A stretch of 52,943 nucleotides of DNA from Phycisphaerales bacterium UBA2421 (GCA_002343075.1 DDRH01000014.1:48625-101567), one strand, 5' to 3'; positions 34,851 to 43,834 are shown, counted from the stretch's first letter. Made by a program: numbers and translations. The notes: generated by a model not told the origin, from the letters alone.

Positions 34851-35780
34851 TCAGTCTTTCGAGAAATAATCCAACGACTGATACGCCCCAGTCTTTTCCT
34901 TGACCAGTTGCATCAGAATGTCATTCGCCAACCGAGACGCGCCCAGGCGGAAGAGGTCGGGGGTCATCCAGTCTTCGCCGAGTGTTTCGCGCAGGACTAC
35001 CAGGTACTGAATTGCGATCTTTGCTGTCGCAATTCCCCCCGCGGGCTTCATACCGATCTTGCGGCCTGTGGCGTAGTAAAAGTCGCGAATCGCCTCCAGC
35101 ATGACCAGCGTCACTGGCAGCGTGGCCGCGGGCTGAACTTTTCCGGTACTGGTCTTGATAAAATCGGCACCGGCGTGCATTGCCAGATCACTGGCTCTGC
35201 GCACTTCATCGTAGCTTCCCAGTTCGCCGGTTTCGAGAATCACCTTCAGATGTGCCGCGCCGCACGCTTCCTTGCACGCGGCGATTTCGTCGAACACATA
35301 ACTGTAATCGCCCGCCAGAAACCGCCCGCGGGAGATAACCATGTCTATCTCATCAGCCCCCTGCTCGACGGCGTAACGCGTGTCATTCATCCGGTCGGCG
35401 ATGTCGTACTGCCCGGAAGGAAACCCCGTCGCCACCGCGGCGACGTGAATGCCTGTGCCCTTGAGCGCCTCTTTCGCAACCGCGGCAAGGGTTGGATAGA
35501 CGCAAATGGCTGCGACGTGCGGAACGCCTTCCATCGCATCATGCAGGTGGGCGGCTTTGTAGCAAAGCTGCCGAACCTTGCCGGGTGTGTCGGCACCTTC
35601 GAGCGTTGTGAGATCAATCATGCTCAACGCAAGTTTGAGCGCATGGACCTTGCTGGCTTTCTTGATGCTGCGCTTGGTCAGCCGGTCAATGCGCTCTTCC
35701 ACACCCACCTTATCGATCGTGGGACAGCGAGACAGATCCGGATGCGTTCGGGTGACGGAGTTCATGTCAAACAGCATCAT
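34851..35780 (-). CDS. deoC: Deoxyribose-phosphate aldolase
   Basis: 309 aa class I aldolase that splits 2-deoxyribose 5-phosphate into glyceraldehyde 3-phosphate and acetaldehyde in nucleoside breakdown. The Schiff-base Lys lies in DFIKTSTGK. AAICVYPTLAAVAKEAL, VATGFPSGQYD and EIDMVISRGRFLAGDY are all standard DeoC signatures, and GMKPAGGIATAKIA supplies the second active-site Lys and phosphate loop. The N-terminus is about 50 residues longer than in short bacterial forms, as in the longer DeoC subgroup. It sits beside the sugar-catabolism cluster but on the opposite strand, so it is probably not part of that operon. Confidence 0.93.
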   Translation of the reverse strand: MMLFDMNSVTRTHPDLSRCPTIDKVGVEERIDRLTKRSIKKASKVHALKLALSMIDLTTLEGADTPGKVRQLCYKAAHLHDAMEGVPHVAAICVYPTLAAVAKEALKGTGIHVAAVATGFPSGQYDIADRMNDTRYAVEQGADEIDMVISRGRFLAGDYSYVFDEIAACKEACGAAHLKVILETGELGSYDEVRRASDLAMHAGADFIKTSTGKVQPAATLPVTLVMLEAIRDFYYATGRKIGMKPAGGIATAKIAIQYLVVLRETLGEDWMTPDLFRLGASRLANDILMQLVKEKTGAYQSLDYFSKD

Positions 35781-35872
35781 ACAGCGATAACGGGCCGGCG
35801 CGAACCGACAAATTCTCTCATGATTCGCCGCAGAATGACCCCCGAAGCACGGAACACCGAAACCGTGACCAG

Positions 35873-36943
35873 CTAACTCGCCTGCCGCGGAGGCGATGGC
35901 TGATCTCCCGCCGTCGCGTCGGCAAGCAGTTCGTTCATCACATCGCGCATCGTCACGATCCCCTCGGTTGAACCATACTCCGTTACGAGAAACACCATCT
36001 CAGTCTTGTACTCGTGAAATGACTTCAACAACTGATCGAGCGTGACCATCTGCGGCACGAACGCCGGCGCATCGGCCAGCAGGCGCAACATCGCAGTTTC
36101 CCCCCCGGCATCGGCGGCGGTGAGGAACTCCTTTACCTTCACAACGCCGATGCAGTGATCAAAGTCGCCGTCGCAGAGCGGAAAGCGCGTGTGCAGCATC
36201 TGCTCGACAATTGCCCGGTTCTCCTGCATCGACTTGTTTACATCGATCCACTGCACGCGCGAGCGGTGAACCATCAGCTCTTCGGCCTTGCGCCGCCCGA
36301 GGGTCAGGCCGGTGAGAATGACCGACCGCTCACGATCAGAAAGCACGCCGGATGCTGCCGCGCGGTCGGCGAGCATCCTAAGCTCATCGACGCTGACCTG
36401 ATCGGCCTCCAACTGATCCACGTCCCCAATTCCCAGCGGCCTGATGACCAGATTGGCCAGCGCCTTCATCACCCAGACCAGCGGGCGAAGGCACGACTGT
36501 ATCAGGATGATCGGCCGAGCAGTGAACTGCGCCGCCGCCGTCGCGAAACGCAGGGTTAGTGCCTTGGGCAGAAGTTCGCTCAGTACAACCGTGAGCAGCG
36601 TCACAATGACAAATCCCAGCGCGGTGCTCACGACTGTCATGATCGTGGGCGAAAGCGCGACAAGCGGTGAGAACAGCTTCTGCAGCACCGCGGTCATCGC
36701 CGGTTCACCGATCCAGCCGAGCATCAGGTTGGTCATGGTGATGCAAATCTGGATCGTGCCGATCGAGCTCGCCGGGTTGGATTTCAGTCGTTCGATCGCT
36801 GTAACCGTACTGAACTTTCGGCGGGCGCGCAGCGATTCGATTTGAGATGGGCGAATGGCAATCAGAGCATACTCGGCGGCGACGAAGAACGCGTTCATCG
36901 CAATCAGCAAGGGCACAAGCAGAAGTTGTTGGAACAAGGTCAT
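35873..36943 (-). CDS. CNNM/CorC-type membrane protein with CBS domains (hemolysin-like), lacking C-terminal CorC/HlyC domain
   Basis: 356 aa. The N-terminal CNNM (DUF21) membrane domain has about four hydrophobic segments (residues 5-24, 60-80, 88-112, 120-145), with SSIGTIQICITMTNLMLGW as a hallmark. A CBS pair follows (about 200-335, with VHRSRVQWIDVNKSM and FLVTEYGSTEGIVTMRDVM). Family members act in magnesium/cobalt efflux or metal homeostasis in the inner membrane. Most are 420-450 aa and end in a CorC/HlyC transporter-associated domain; here the protein stops about 20 residues after the second CBS. The stop does not interrupt an evident continuing frame, so this looks like a natural short form. 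It lies 33 nt downstream of the exo/endonuclease-fold gene, same strand. Confidence 0.82.
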   Translation of the reverse strand: MTLFQQLLLVPLLIAMNAFFVAAEYALIAIRPSQIESLRARRKFSTVTAIERLKSNPASSIGTIQICITMTNLMLGWIGEPAMTAVLQKLFSPLVALSPTIMTVVSTALGFVIVTLLTVVLSELLPKALTLRFATAAAQFTARPIILIQSCLRPLVWVMKALANLVIRPLGIGDVDQLEADQVSVDELRMLADRAAASGVLSDRERSVILTGLTLGRRKAEELMVHRSRVQWIDVNKSMQENRAIVEQMLHTRFPLCDGDFDHCIGVVKVKEFLTAADAGGETAMLRLLADAPAFVPQMVTLDQLLKSFHEYKTEMVFLVTEYGSTEGIVTMRDVMNELLADATAGDQPSPPRQAS

Positions 36944-36976
36944 CGCAATAAACGTTGCCGGGAAAGGCGCCGACAG

Positions 36977-38074
36977 TCAAGGCTCGCGTTTTGGCAGGCG
37001 CAGCTGACAAACCTGCCCCCGGTGGTCGACGACGTCGGTCGTGAAGATCGATGCGCTGGCGACGTCCAGACCCGAACGCACCCAGATGTGGTCGATGTCA
37101 AAAGTGCTCAGCCGCCAGGTATGACGGATCTCGCGCATCGACCCTCGAAACGGAACGACCAGCCGCGCCGGCCAAGTGGCCCGCCATTGCCCGCTCCAGA
37201 GCGACGCCCGCTCGTAGCGCTCGCCGGCGTTTGCGAGTGTTTTGAAGCCGAGAAACCTGGCCGGGGTGTTAAAGTCGCCCGCCACGATATCGATCGGCGT
37301 GCCCGCGACGGCGTGCGCTTCGACAATTCGCGCCGCCTGCTCAATGCTCGGTGAGCGGGGAAGACTTGGCTCACTCTCAATATCCACCATCAAGATTCGG
37401 AATGGCTTCGCGGGCGCATCGTCGATCGCAACCTCGAACAGCGCCGCTTCACCGTGGTCCAGCAACCACTGCCCCACCCTCTGCACGGGCGATTTGCTCA
37501 GCACGCCCATTCGTGACATGTATTGCTCGCTGCCCGCAGAGTAGCCCGCGTGCCAACCCGGGCCGGCTTGCTCTTTCCAATAGTGACCAAAATAGCTCTG
37601 GGGAGGAACCTCAGTCAGGCACACAATTTGCGGATCGTGCGCCAGGACCGTTGACACCACTTTCTCAAGCGATGCCGGCCCCGCCAACCCACCCCACTGC
37701 ATGTTCCATTGAACCAGCGTCACACCGGATTGCGACGAATCACCTTCCGGTGCCCGAGCCGGTGCCCACATCATGCCGATCGACATCACCCCCAGGCCCA
37801 AACCCAACATGCTAAGCAAAAATCGCAACGGAAGGGCCTTGCCAAGATTGAGCAAGTCCCAGCCGATCGCAGTCAGCGCTACCGCCCACAAAGGCGTGTA
37901 GAGGCAAAACTGCAACCACATAGCGCGATCACCAACCACATGCGCCACGACCAGGATGAGGATCGCGGCGACCAGACTGCCGCTCGCCGCAGCGCGGCCC
38001 GCGCGCCAGGCACGCCGCCACCACGACGTCCGCGGGGGTGGGTGACTTGCGTATTGTGATTCGCCTGGCTGCAT
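36977..38074 (-). CDS. Membrane-anchored endonuclease/exonuclease/phosphatase-fold protein
   Basis: 365 aa from ATG at 38074; the frame is open upstream to 38263 but that part has no conserved features. Three hydrophobic segments (about residues 28-47, 53-73 and 80-105) anchor the protein. The catalytic domain follows: LVQWNMQWGG (Asn), CLTEVPPQSYF (metal-binding Glu), IVAGDFNTPARF (Asp and Asn) and DIDHIWVR (Asp-His), the full set of EEP residues. It should cleave phosphodiester bonds in DNA, RNA, phosphoinositides or lipids on the periplasmic side; the exact substrate is unknown. It is divergent from mscS (123 bp between starts) and upstream of the CNNM gene on the same strand. Confidence 0.83.
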   Translation of the reverse strand: MQPGESQYASHPPPRTSWWRRAWRAGRAAASGSLVAAILILVVAHVVGDRAMWLQFCLYTPLWAVALTAIGWDLLNLGKALPLRFLLSMLGLGLGVMSIGMMWAPARAPEGDSSQSGVTLVQWNMQWGGLAGPASLEKVVSTVLAHDPQIVCLTEVPPQSYFGHYWKEQAGPGWHAGYSAGSEQYMSRMGVLSKSPVQRVGQWLLDHGEAALFEVAIDDAPAKPFRILMVDIESEPSLPRSPSIEQAARIVEAHAVAGTPIDIVAGDFNTPARFLGFKTLANAGERYERASLWSGQWRATWPARLVVPFRGSMREIRHTWRLSTFDIDHIWVRSGLDVASASIFTTDVVDHRGQVCQLRLPKREP

Positions 38075-38197
38075 CGGTTGAAATCGAGCGGCGCATTCTA
38101 CGTCTGCGGCCTGTCGATGCGAGCGGATGCCCCTCGGCCAATCCCCGTCGGCATCAGCCGCTCGCATCCTCATGACATTTGTGGCAAAACTACTGGT

Positions 38198-39403
38198 ATG
38201 AATGTGCCCTCGCTTCTGGCTGCGGTCGATGTGAATCAACTTTGGGAAAGCGTACGCCTGCAATCAACGTTCCGGCAGACGCCGTGGTGGGGCTGGCTTT
38301 CTTTCGCCGGCATGATCTTTGTCGGACTTGCGTCGGCGAAGGTAATTTCCCTCATCTTTCGCGCCGCGGGGGATCGGTCGTTGAAATCTGGATGGGTGCG
38401 CAGGCAGATCGTCATTCAGTCACTCAGCCGCCCGCTGGGGCTAATCGCTTTCACCATGGCAGCATTGATCGGGATTGGCTTTTTGAAGCTTGACGATCAG
38501 ATGCGCTGGTTTACCTGGCAGATCGGCAAGCTGCTTCTCATCACCGCCGCGGGGTGGGCGCTCTACAATCTTGTCGCGTTGGTCGAACTCATCCTCCTGG
38601 GAATCACCTCGAAAACCAAAAGCCCACTGGATGATCAACTCGTCCCTCTCGTGCGGAAGACCCTCCGCATTATGCTGGTTGTCACGCTTAGCTTATTCGT
38701 GGCCGACAACGTATTTCAGGCCGACATCAAGAGCTTCCTCGCCGGGCTGGGTATCATCGGTCTGGCTATCTCGCTGGCATCGCAGGACACAGTAAAGAAC
38801 TTCTTTGGCAGCGTGACGATCTTCGTTGATCAGCCCTTTAACCTCGGGGATCGGGTTCTTCTTGCTGGACATGAAGGCGTTGTGGAGGAGATCGGATTTC
38901 GATCAACCAAACTTCGCACACCGACCGGAAACGTCGTACAGATTCCCAACAGTAAGATCGTCGACTCGACGGTTGAGAACGTCACGCGGCGAAGGAACAT
39001 CCGCCGCAACATGGCAATCAGTATCACATACGACACGCCTCCCGAGAAGGTCGCGCGGGCGGTGGCGATCTTGAGGGAGGTGCTGAATGACCCGGAGGTG
39101 TGCAAAGCATTCGACATGGAGAAGCTCCCGCCGAGAGTGGCATTCGAGGAGCTCGCCGGATCGAGCCTGAACATTCGCGTGATGTACTGGTTTCATCCCG
39201 GCACCGACTACTGGGCCTACATGGCGCACGCCGAGCAGATCAACCTGACGCTGCTACGGCGGTTTAATGATGAGAAGATCGACTTCGCCTTCCCGACGCA
39301 GACGCTTTACATCGCCGGCGACGCCGGACGCGCGCCGGTCTCGATGCGGTCGATGGCCGACAACGCGACGCGCGAAAGTGACACCTCTGGCCTGCACGAA
39401 TAG
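38198..39403 (+). CDS. Small-conductance mechanosensitive channel, MscS family
   Basis: 401 aa from ATG at 38198; earlier in-frame starts give an unconserved extension that overlaps the divergent gene's promoter. Four hydrophobic segments are visible (about residues 28-47, 68-90, 105-125, 150-180), the last running into the pore helix SFLAGLGIIGLAISLASQ. The beta-domain signature NFFGSVTIFVDQPFNLGDRV follows, then EEIGFRSTKLRTPTGN and IPNSK. MscS channels open under membrane tension and protect against osmotic downshock. It is followed 11 nt later by an MFS gene, then a GT-C-like gene 5 nt further, so the three may be one operon. Confidence 0.9.
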   Translation: MNVPSLLAAVDVNQLWESVRLQSTFRQTPWWGWLSFAGMIFVGLASAKVISLIFRAAGDRSLKSGWVRRQIVIQSLSRPLGLIAFTMAALIGIGFLKLDDQMRWFTWQIGKLLLITAAGWALYNLVALVELILLGITSKTKSPLDDQLVPLVRKTLRIMLVVTLSLFVADNVFQADIKSFLAGLGIIGLAISLASQDTVKNFFGSVTIFVDQPFNLGDRVLLAGHEGVVEEIGFRSTKLRTPTGNVVQIPNSKIVDSTVENVTRRRNIRRNMAISITYDTPPEKVARAVAILREVLNDPEVCKAFDMEKLPPRVAFEELAGSSLNIRVMYWFHPGTDYWAYMAHAEQINLTLLRRFNDEKIDFAFPTQTLYIAGDAGRAPVSMRSMADNATRESDTSGLHE

Positions 39404-39414
39404 ATTTGAGGCCG

Positions 39415-40698
39415 ATGCCTTCAGCAAGTCCCATCGACTACGCCTCCGACCCGCCCCCGCCGCCGAAATCGGCGATGAGCATTCTGTGGCTGGTTGTGTT
39501 TGCCGACATGATGGGCTTCGGGTTGATTGTGCCCTCGCTGCCTCTCTACGCCGATCATTACAACGCATCGCCCATGCAGGTGGCACTGCTCTTCAGCCTT
39601 TACTCGGTGTGCCAGTTTCTTGCTTCGCCGGTTCTGGGCGCGATGAGTGATCGCTACGGCCGAAGGCCGGTACTGGTATTGTCGCAATTCGGCACGGTGG
39701 CAGGTTATCTGCTGCTCGGATGGACCATGCTCGTGCAGTGGGACAATGTCTCAACGGCACTCTGGCTGGTGTATCTCTCGCGCGTGATCGACGGCATTTC
39801 CGGTGGAAACATTTCCACGGCGCACGCATATATTGGCGACATTTCCACTCCGGCGAACCGTGCCGCGCGCATGGGATTGCTGGGCGCAGCATTTGGCCTG
39901 GGCTTCAGCGCCGGGCCTGCGCTGGGCGGGTTGCTCTCTCTATGGCACGCTGCCGGCCCCGCTTTTGCCGCGGCAGCATTTGCCGCCGTCGCGTGCACGA
40001 TGACGATCATCCTGCTTCCCGAATCGCGCCGGCGCGGCAGTAGCCCCATCGAATCAAGCTGGCTGCACCCTTCACGCTTCATGCCCGTCCTGCGCAACCC
40101 CCTGCTGGGCCACCTCCTGTTCGGCGGATGCCTTGCGATGATGGCGTTCGTCATGCTCGAAGTGGTCTTCGCGCTCTATCTGAAGGACGTGTTCCACTAC
40201 GGACAGACCGCGATCAATCTCTTGTTTGCGATGGTTGGGGTCGTGATCATGGTCGTGCAGGCAGGACTGATCGGCCCGCTGGTGCGCCGGTTTGGTGAAT
40301 GGAACATGAACCTGCTGGGAACAGCCATCGCAGTCACGTCCATGGCGCTGTACGCGCTGACCACCTGGCATCCGCTTCTGGCCTTGCTCATTCCCGCGGC
40401 GCTGCTGAACGCGGTGGGAAGGTCCATGTGGTTTCCGACGCTCAATTCGCTCATCAGCCACGCCGCCGGGCGCGACACGCAGGGCGTCACCTTTGGCGTG
40501 TTTCACGCCATGATGTCGCTGGCGCGCGTCATTGGCCCTTTGATCGCGGGCGCGGTTTTCGCCCGACATGTTTCAGGCCCGTTTGTCATCGCAGGAGCGA
40601 TTCTGCTGTACGTGGGCGCGTGGATGGTCGCGCTTCACAGACGATCGCGCACCCCGCTTGCCCATCTCGCGCCCGCGGTCGTGGAGAATGCCACTTGA
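39415..40698 (+). CDS. MFS transporter (multidrug/TetA-like)
   Basis: 427 aa from ATG at 39415; ATG at 39475 is a possible alternative. About twelve hydrophobic segments are visible. The cytosolic loop 2-3 carries the MFS signature GAMSDRYGRRPVLVLS, and loop 1 has FADMMGFGLIVPSLPLY, typical of the TetA/drug:proton antiporter subgroup. The motif GLLGAAFGLGFSAGPALGG is the antiporter motif C of segment 5. The protein probably exports a small molecule at the expense of the proton gradient; the substrate cannot be told from sequence. It lies between mscS and a GT-C-like membrane protein in one tight rightward run. Confidence 0.86.
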   Translation: MPSASPIDYASDPPPPPKSAMSILWLVVFADMMGFGLIVPSLPLYADHYNASPMQVALLFSLYSVCQFLASPVLGAMSDRYGRRPVLVLSQFGTVAGYLLLGWTMLVQWDNVSTALWLVYLSRVIDGISGGNISTAHAYIGDISTPANRAARMGLLGAAFGLGFSAGPALGGLLSLWHAAGPAFAAAAFAAVACTMTIILLPESRRRGSSPIESSWLHPSRFMPVLRNPLLGHLLFGGCLAMMAFVMLEVVFALYLKDVFHYGQTAINLLFAMVGVVIMVVQAGLIGPLVRRFGEWNMNLLGTAIAVTSMALYALTTWHPLLALLIPAALLNAVGRSMWFPTLNSLISHAAGRDTQGVTFGVFHAMMSLARVIGPLIAGAVFARHVSGPFVIAGAILLYVGAWMVALHRRSRTPLAHLAPAVVENAT

Positions 40699-40703
40699 AC
40701 ACG

Positions 40704-42506
40704 ATGAGGGAAATCGTCGCGCCGGAACTCGGCGGCAAGCGTTCGGCTCTGCCTGCTCTCGTTGGGCCTCTGCTTGTAGCCGCGTCGCTCTTCATCATGC
40801 TCCTGTGGACGTGGCTGAAGTGGCCCGACCCGCTCACCGATTTCGGCCGCGAGCTTTATCTCGCCTGGCAAGTTTCGGAAGGAAAGACGCTTTACCGAGA
40901 CGTCGAACACTTCAACGGCCCTCTGTCGGTTCATTTCAACGCCCTGCTCTTTCATTGTTTTAGCCCGACACTTCAAACGCTCGCGTACGCCAACATCATC
41001 ATCGCCATTGCAACAGTGGCGATACTCTATTCGCTGATTCGACAAGTCGGCGGGCCTGCCGCCGCGACGGCCTGCGGCGTGACGTTCACCACGCTGTTTG
41101 TATGCGCGCAGTTTGTCGACACAGGCAACTTCAACTTCATCACCCCCTATTCGCACGAAGTCACGCACGGCCTCTTGCTGGCACTGGTGGCGATCGCGTG
41201 TTGCATCAAGGCCATCGAAACGCGCAAGCTGATCTTCGCAGCCGCGACCGGCGCGCTGCTCGGATTGCTATGGCTGACGAAGCTGGAAATCTTCCTCGCC
41301 GCCGCCGTCGCTGTGGGGGCGGGAATCCTCCTTCGACCATCGACAGACGCACGCCACCCATTGCCCGCTGCGCCGCAGAAGCTTCTTGCTATCACCGCTG
41401 GAGCGATGCTTCTGGTAGTTGCGGTCGCCTTTCTGCTGCTACTGATTCCACTCCCGCCCGGCACCGCCCTGCGCGGCGTGCTCGGCGGTGCATTCTACAT
41501 CTTCGACTCGCAACTGACGTCGCTGCCGTTCTACCGCCGCATCGCCGGCTTCGATTCTCCCGCGATCAACATGGGACACATGACCGCCTCTGCGATCGTC
41601 ATCGCCCTGCTACTGCTCGTGCAACCGGTCTTTCGCCGGAACAACACCGTGAAATCGCCGGTGGCACTCGCCATTCTCGCCGTCGCCATCCCTCCCGCCG
41701 GAGCGTGGGCTGTCGGGCCAGACTTCCCCTGGCACATGGCGTTGCGCGGCCTGCCATTGGTCCTCGCAGGATTGCTGGCGCATCACATCTACTTGCAGCG
41801 GCGCCATCTACAAACTCCCTCGGCAACTGCATGGACGATGCTGCTCGTTTTTTCATTCGTGCTCCTTGCCAAGATTCTCCTGGCGACGCAGTTACAACAT
41901 TACGGCTTCGCGCTGGCTATGCCGGCGGTCATGGTCGTCGCGACTGTGCTCGTCGGCCGGCCCATCTTTCCATCGCCGGTCGCCGCGCGAGACAGCAGTG
42001 CGTGGCGGTGGTTTGGCCTGTCGGTCGTGGCGACGTTCATCGTTGTTCACCTCATCGTCTACAGCCACCATTTCGCCAGCAAACCCGTGCAGGTTGCTTC
42101 TGGCGCGAATGCATTCTTCGCCTCGGCTGGGCTGCCCGGTCAGCCGTCGCGCGGCGATTCGCTCGCGGCGCTGCTCGACCGATTCGCGTCGATCGTTCCC
42201 GCAGACGCCACCCTCGCCGCAGTGCCCGAAGGCGCGATGATCAACTTCCTCACCCGGCGCCCCAACCCCACGCCATTTATCACACTCCAACCTCCGGAAT
42301 ACCTCATGTTCGGCAGCAAGCGCATCACGCAGGCTTACATCGATGCCCCTCCCGATTTTGTGGTCATCAATCTCGCCGTCGATCCCGCCGAGTATGGCTC
42401 GCGCGGGTTTGATGTCGATTACGGCAAAGCACTCGCCGACTGGATCAAACAAAACTACGCCGAGCGGGCGCGATTCGGTCGCCTGATTCTGCTGTCGCGA
42501 AGATGA
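40704..42506 (+). CDS. GT39-like/GT-C multi-pass membrane protein
   Basis: 600 aa from ATG at 40704, 5 nt after the MFS stop. The first membrane segment (about residues 17-35) is followed by a loop with DFGRELYLAWQVSEGKTLYRD, in which Asp and Glu occupy the place of the catalytic acids of GT39-type enzymes, then VEHFNGPLSVHFNALL. Ten or so hydrophobic segments follow to about residue 465. The C-terminal 130 residues form a soluble domain. It resembles glycosyltransferase-39-type proteins but is more divergent than the pair at 14863 and 18038. Function is inferred from topology and the acidic loop; acceptor unknown. Confidence 0.7.
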   Translation: MREIVAPELGGKRSALPALVGPLLVAASLFIMLLWTWLKWPDPLTDFGRELYLAWQVSEGKTLYRDVEHFNGPLSVHFNALLFHCFSPTLQTLAYANIIIAIATVAILYSLIRQVGGPAAATACGVTFTTLFVCAQFVDTGNFNFITPYSHEVTHGLLLALVAIACCIKAIETRKLIFAAATGALLGLLWLTKLEIFLAAAVAVGAGILLRPSTDARHPLPAAPQKLLAITAGAMLLVVAVAFLLLLIPLPPGTALRGVLGGAFYIFDSQLTSLPFYRRIAGFDSPAINMGHMTASAIVIALLLLVQPVFRRNNTVKSPVALAILAVAIPPAGAWAVGPDFPWHMALRGLPLVLAGLLAHHIYLQRRHLQTPSATAWTMLLVFSFVLLAKILLATQLQHYGFALAMPAVMVVATVLVGRPIFPSPVAARDSSAWRWFGLSVVATFIVVHLIVYSHHFASKPVQVASGANAFFASAGLPGQPSRGDSLAALLDRFASIVPADATLAAVPEGAMINFLTRRPNPTPFITLQPPEYLMFGSKRITQAYIDAPPDFVVINLAVDPAEYGSRGFDVDYGKALADWIKQNYAERARFGRLILLSRR

Positions 42507-42599
42507 CTCCGGCAACCGAGCAGCAAGATCAAGGCCGCACGCCCACCGCCCCGCCGGGGCGCGAGCGACCCCAACTAAGTAGAATCTGGTATTTTCAAA

Positions 42600-42629
42600 A
42601 ATCGGGCATTTTCGGGCATTTCCGGGCAT
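42600..42629. repeat. Three tandem 10-bp repeats
   Basis: aatcgggcat, tttcgggcat and ttccgggcat follow directly on one another at 42600-42609, 42610-42619 and 42620-42629, about 95 bp after the end of the GT-C-like gene. Confidence 0.7.
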
Positions 42630-42660
42630 GCACCGACGAACGCTACCCTCATTCCTCATC

Positions 42661-42708
42661 CTCCGTCCCTGCGTGCCTCCGTCCCTGCGTGCCTCCGTCC
42701 CTGTGTTC
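42661..42708. repeat. Three tandem 16-bp repeats
   Basis: ctccgtccctgcgtgc occurs twice exactly (42661-42676, 42677-42692) and once with two changes (ctccgtccctgtgttc, 42693-42708). The reverse strand reads as GAGGCACGCAGGGACG-type units, similar in style to low-complexity gaggcacgga-like repeats. Confidence 0.8.
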
Positions 42709-42719
42709 CTCGATCCTCC

Positions 42720-42785
42720 ATCCTTCATTCTCTCCCCTCTACCCCCCGTGTTGCGCCCGCGGTGCACCGAAAGCGCAGCGCGCCG
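42720..42785. repeat. 66-bp hairpin-bearing repeat, copy 1
   Basis: First of two 66-bp imperfect direct repeats. It begins atccttcatt and holds CGTGTTGCGC (42747-42756) facing GCGCAGCGCG (42773-42782) across a 16-nt loop. The ten positions pair with eight Watson-Crick and two G-T wobble pairs. Confidence 0.7.
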
Positions 42786-42887
42786 AAAGATTTTCGGTCC
42801 ACACAAGTGTTCGCGGGGTGCCCCGATATGGGCGTCCAGCCCATGTCGTGCGAGCGCGCGCACCACGCGCCGTCTCCTCCGAGATTC

Positions 42888-42953
42888 ATCCTTCATCCTT
42901 TCCCCCATACGCCCCCGCGCTGCGCCCGCGGTGCGCCGAAAGCGCAGCGCGCG
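42888..42953. repeat. 66-bp hairpin-bearing repeat, copy 2
   Basis: Second copy, same length and order. CGCGCTGCGC (42916-42925) and GCGCAGCGCG (42942-42951) form a perfect 10-bp inverted repeat across a 16-nt loop. The left arm differs from copy 1 at two positions, both of which keep pairing. Confidence 0.7.
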
Positions 42954-43246
42954 ATGGTACAAAAGTGGATCAGAATATCTCCAGGGAGTCGAAGGGGCTG
43001 CAATCTTGAGATTTTGCGAAGCCCGTGCATGGCTTTCGTGGATCGACGAATGCGGGAAGGCGGGCAGTTGGGCCGGGGCTGCACTGGCGCGGCTGGCGAC
43101 GTACGCGGATTTGTTTTTAGATTTTTCTTGACTTGGTGAAACGGCGCGTTAGCGTCCTGTCTAGCAGCGGGTTTCAGGGCTGCGTTTCGCTCTAAATTGC
43201 GGGTGCGTTTTCAAAGGGGCCAATCCTTTTTGTTGTGAGGTGAGCC

Positions 43247-43834
43247 ATGTTGTTCTCAAAAGCTGTTTTGGCTGGGTTGTTCGCGGTGGTGTTGAGCCTA
43301 GTCGCTGCACCACGCGCGAACGCGGCGCTCCCGATTGAGTTTGAGTTCACCGGGGTTTACACGCAAACATCCGGGACGATCTACTCTCCCGGCGATTCGT
43401 TTGTGACAGTCGTGCGGTTTGATCCTACGTTTCCAGATACCGAGCCGTCCCCAACGAGTGGAGAATATGATTATTTGACTTGGACTGCACCCGCACCGAC
43501 GTCCACAACCCCGCTAGTTTTCACAGGAGGGCTCGGGGGGTTTGGTGGGATTCGCACCTCCCTCAGTGATATCAGCAGCGCGTGGAGCGTCAATAACGGC
43601 TTTTCCTACGGCCTCTTTGTGGTGTTTCCTCCAGGCACATTTACGACAGACGCGCTACCGACAGCCCTTAACCTGGAGCTGGCGACCAGGACGAGTTTTG
43701 AAGCGTTTATACCATCGCAGAATGTAAATCTGCGCGGCGATCTAACGTCGTTGATCGTTCGAACTGTGCCAGAACCAACTGCCGCAAGCGGCGTGATCGC
43801 TTTCGCATTCTTTTTGGGCCGCAGACGTTCATAA
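43247..43834 (+). CDS. Small PEP-CTERM surface protein
   Basis: 195 aa, ATG at 43247 preceded by GAGGTG. A signal peptide (about residues 1-27, cleavage near ANA-A) is followed by a Thr/Pro/Gly-rich beta-type domain of about 140 residues with no recognised motif. The C-terminus is a compact PEP-CTERM signal: VPEPTAAS, a short hydrophobic segment and GRRRS. Such proteins are exported, cleaved by an exosortase and placed on the surface or in the extracellular matrix. A weak hairpin, AAAGG-GGCCAAT-CCTTT followed by a T-run (43213-43231), lies just before the ribosome binding site and could affect expression. It is followed 39 bp later by the broken beta-helix gene. Confidence 0.8.
   Translation: MLFSKAVLAGLFAVVLSLVAAPRANAALPIEFEFTGVYTQTSGTIYSPGDSFVTVVRFDPTFPDTEPSPTSGEYDYLTWTAPAPTSTTPLVFTGGLGGFGGIRTSLSDISSAWSVNNGFSYGLFVVFPPGTFTTDALPTALNLELATRTSFEAFIPSQNVNLRGDLTSLIVRTVPEPTAASGVIAFAFFLGRRRS

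Larger units (their letters stand above)
42507..43246. other. Repeat-rich non-coding stretch
   Basis: About 740 bp without a convincing gene. Frames on both strands are open for up to about 170-350 codons but translate to low-complexity Pro/Arg/Ser-rich or shadow sequence and contain the repeats listed separately. The stretch holds three 10-bp repeats, three 16-bp tandem repeats, a pair of 66-bp hairpin-bearing repeats and, at its right end, the leader of the small PEP-CTERM gene with a weak hairpin plus T-run (43213-43231). Confidence 0.65.

Noticed and set aside
42547..42561. GC palindrome after the GT-C-like gene as a terminator
   Set aside because: The palindrome is nearly loop-less and has no T-run.
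42600..42953. CRISPR array
   Set aside because: The repeats differ in length and type, have no regular unique spacers and no cas genes are near.
41892..42962. 356-codon leftward frame over the repeat region and the end of the GT-C-like gene
   Set aside because: It mixes antisense coding sequence with translated tandem repeats and is not protein-like.
42628..43139. Rightward frames of 125-170 codons in the repeat region
   Set aside because: Two overlapping frames translate the same nucleotide repeats into Pro/Ser/Arg-rich peptides, the usual sign of non-coding repeat DNA.
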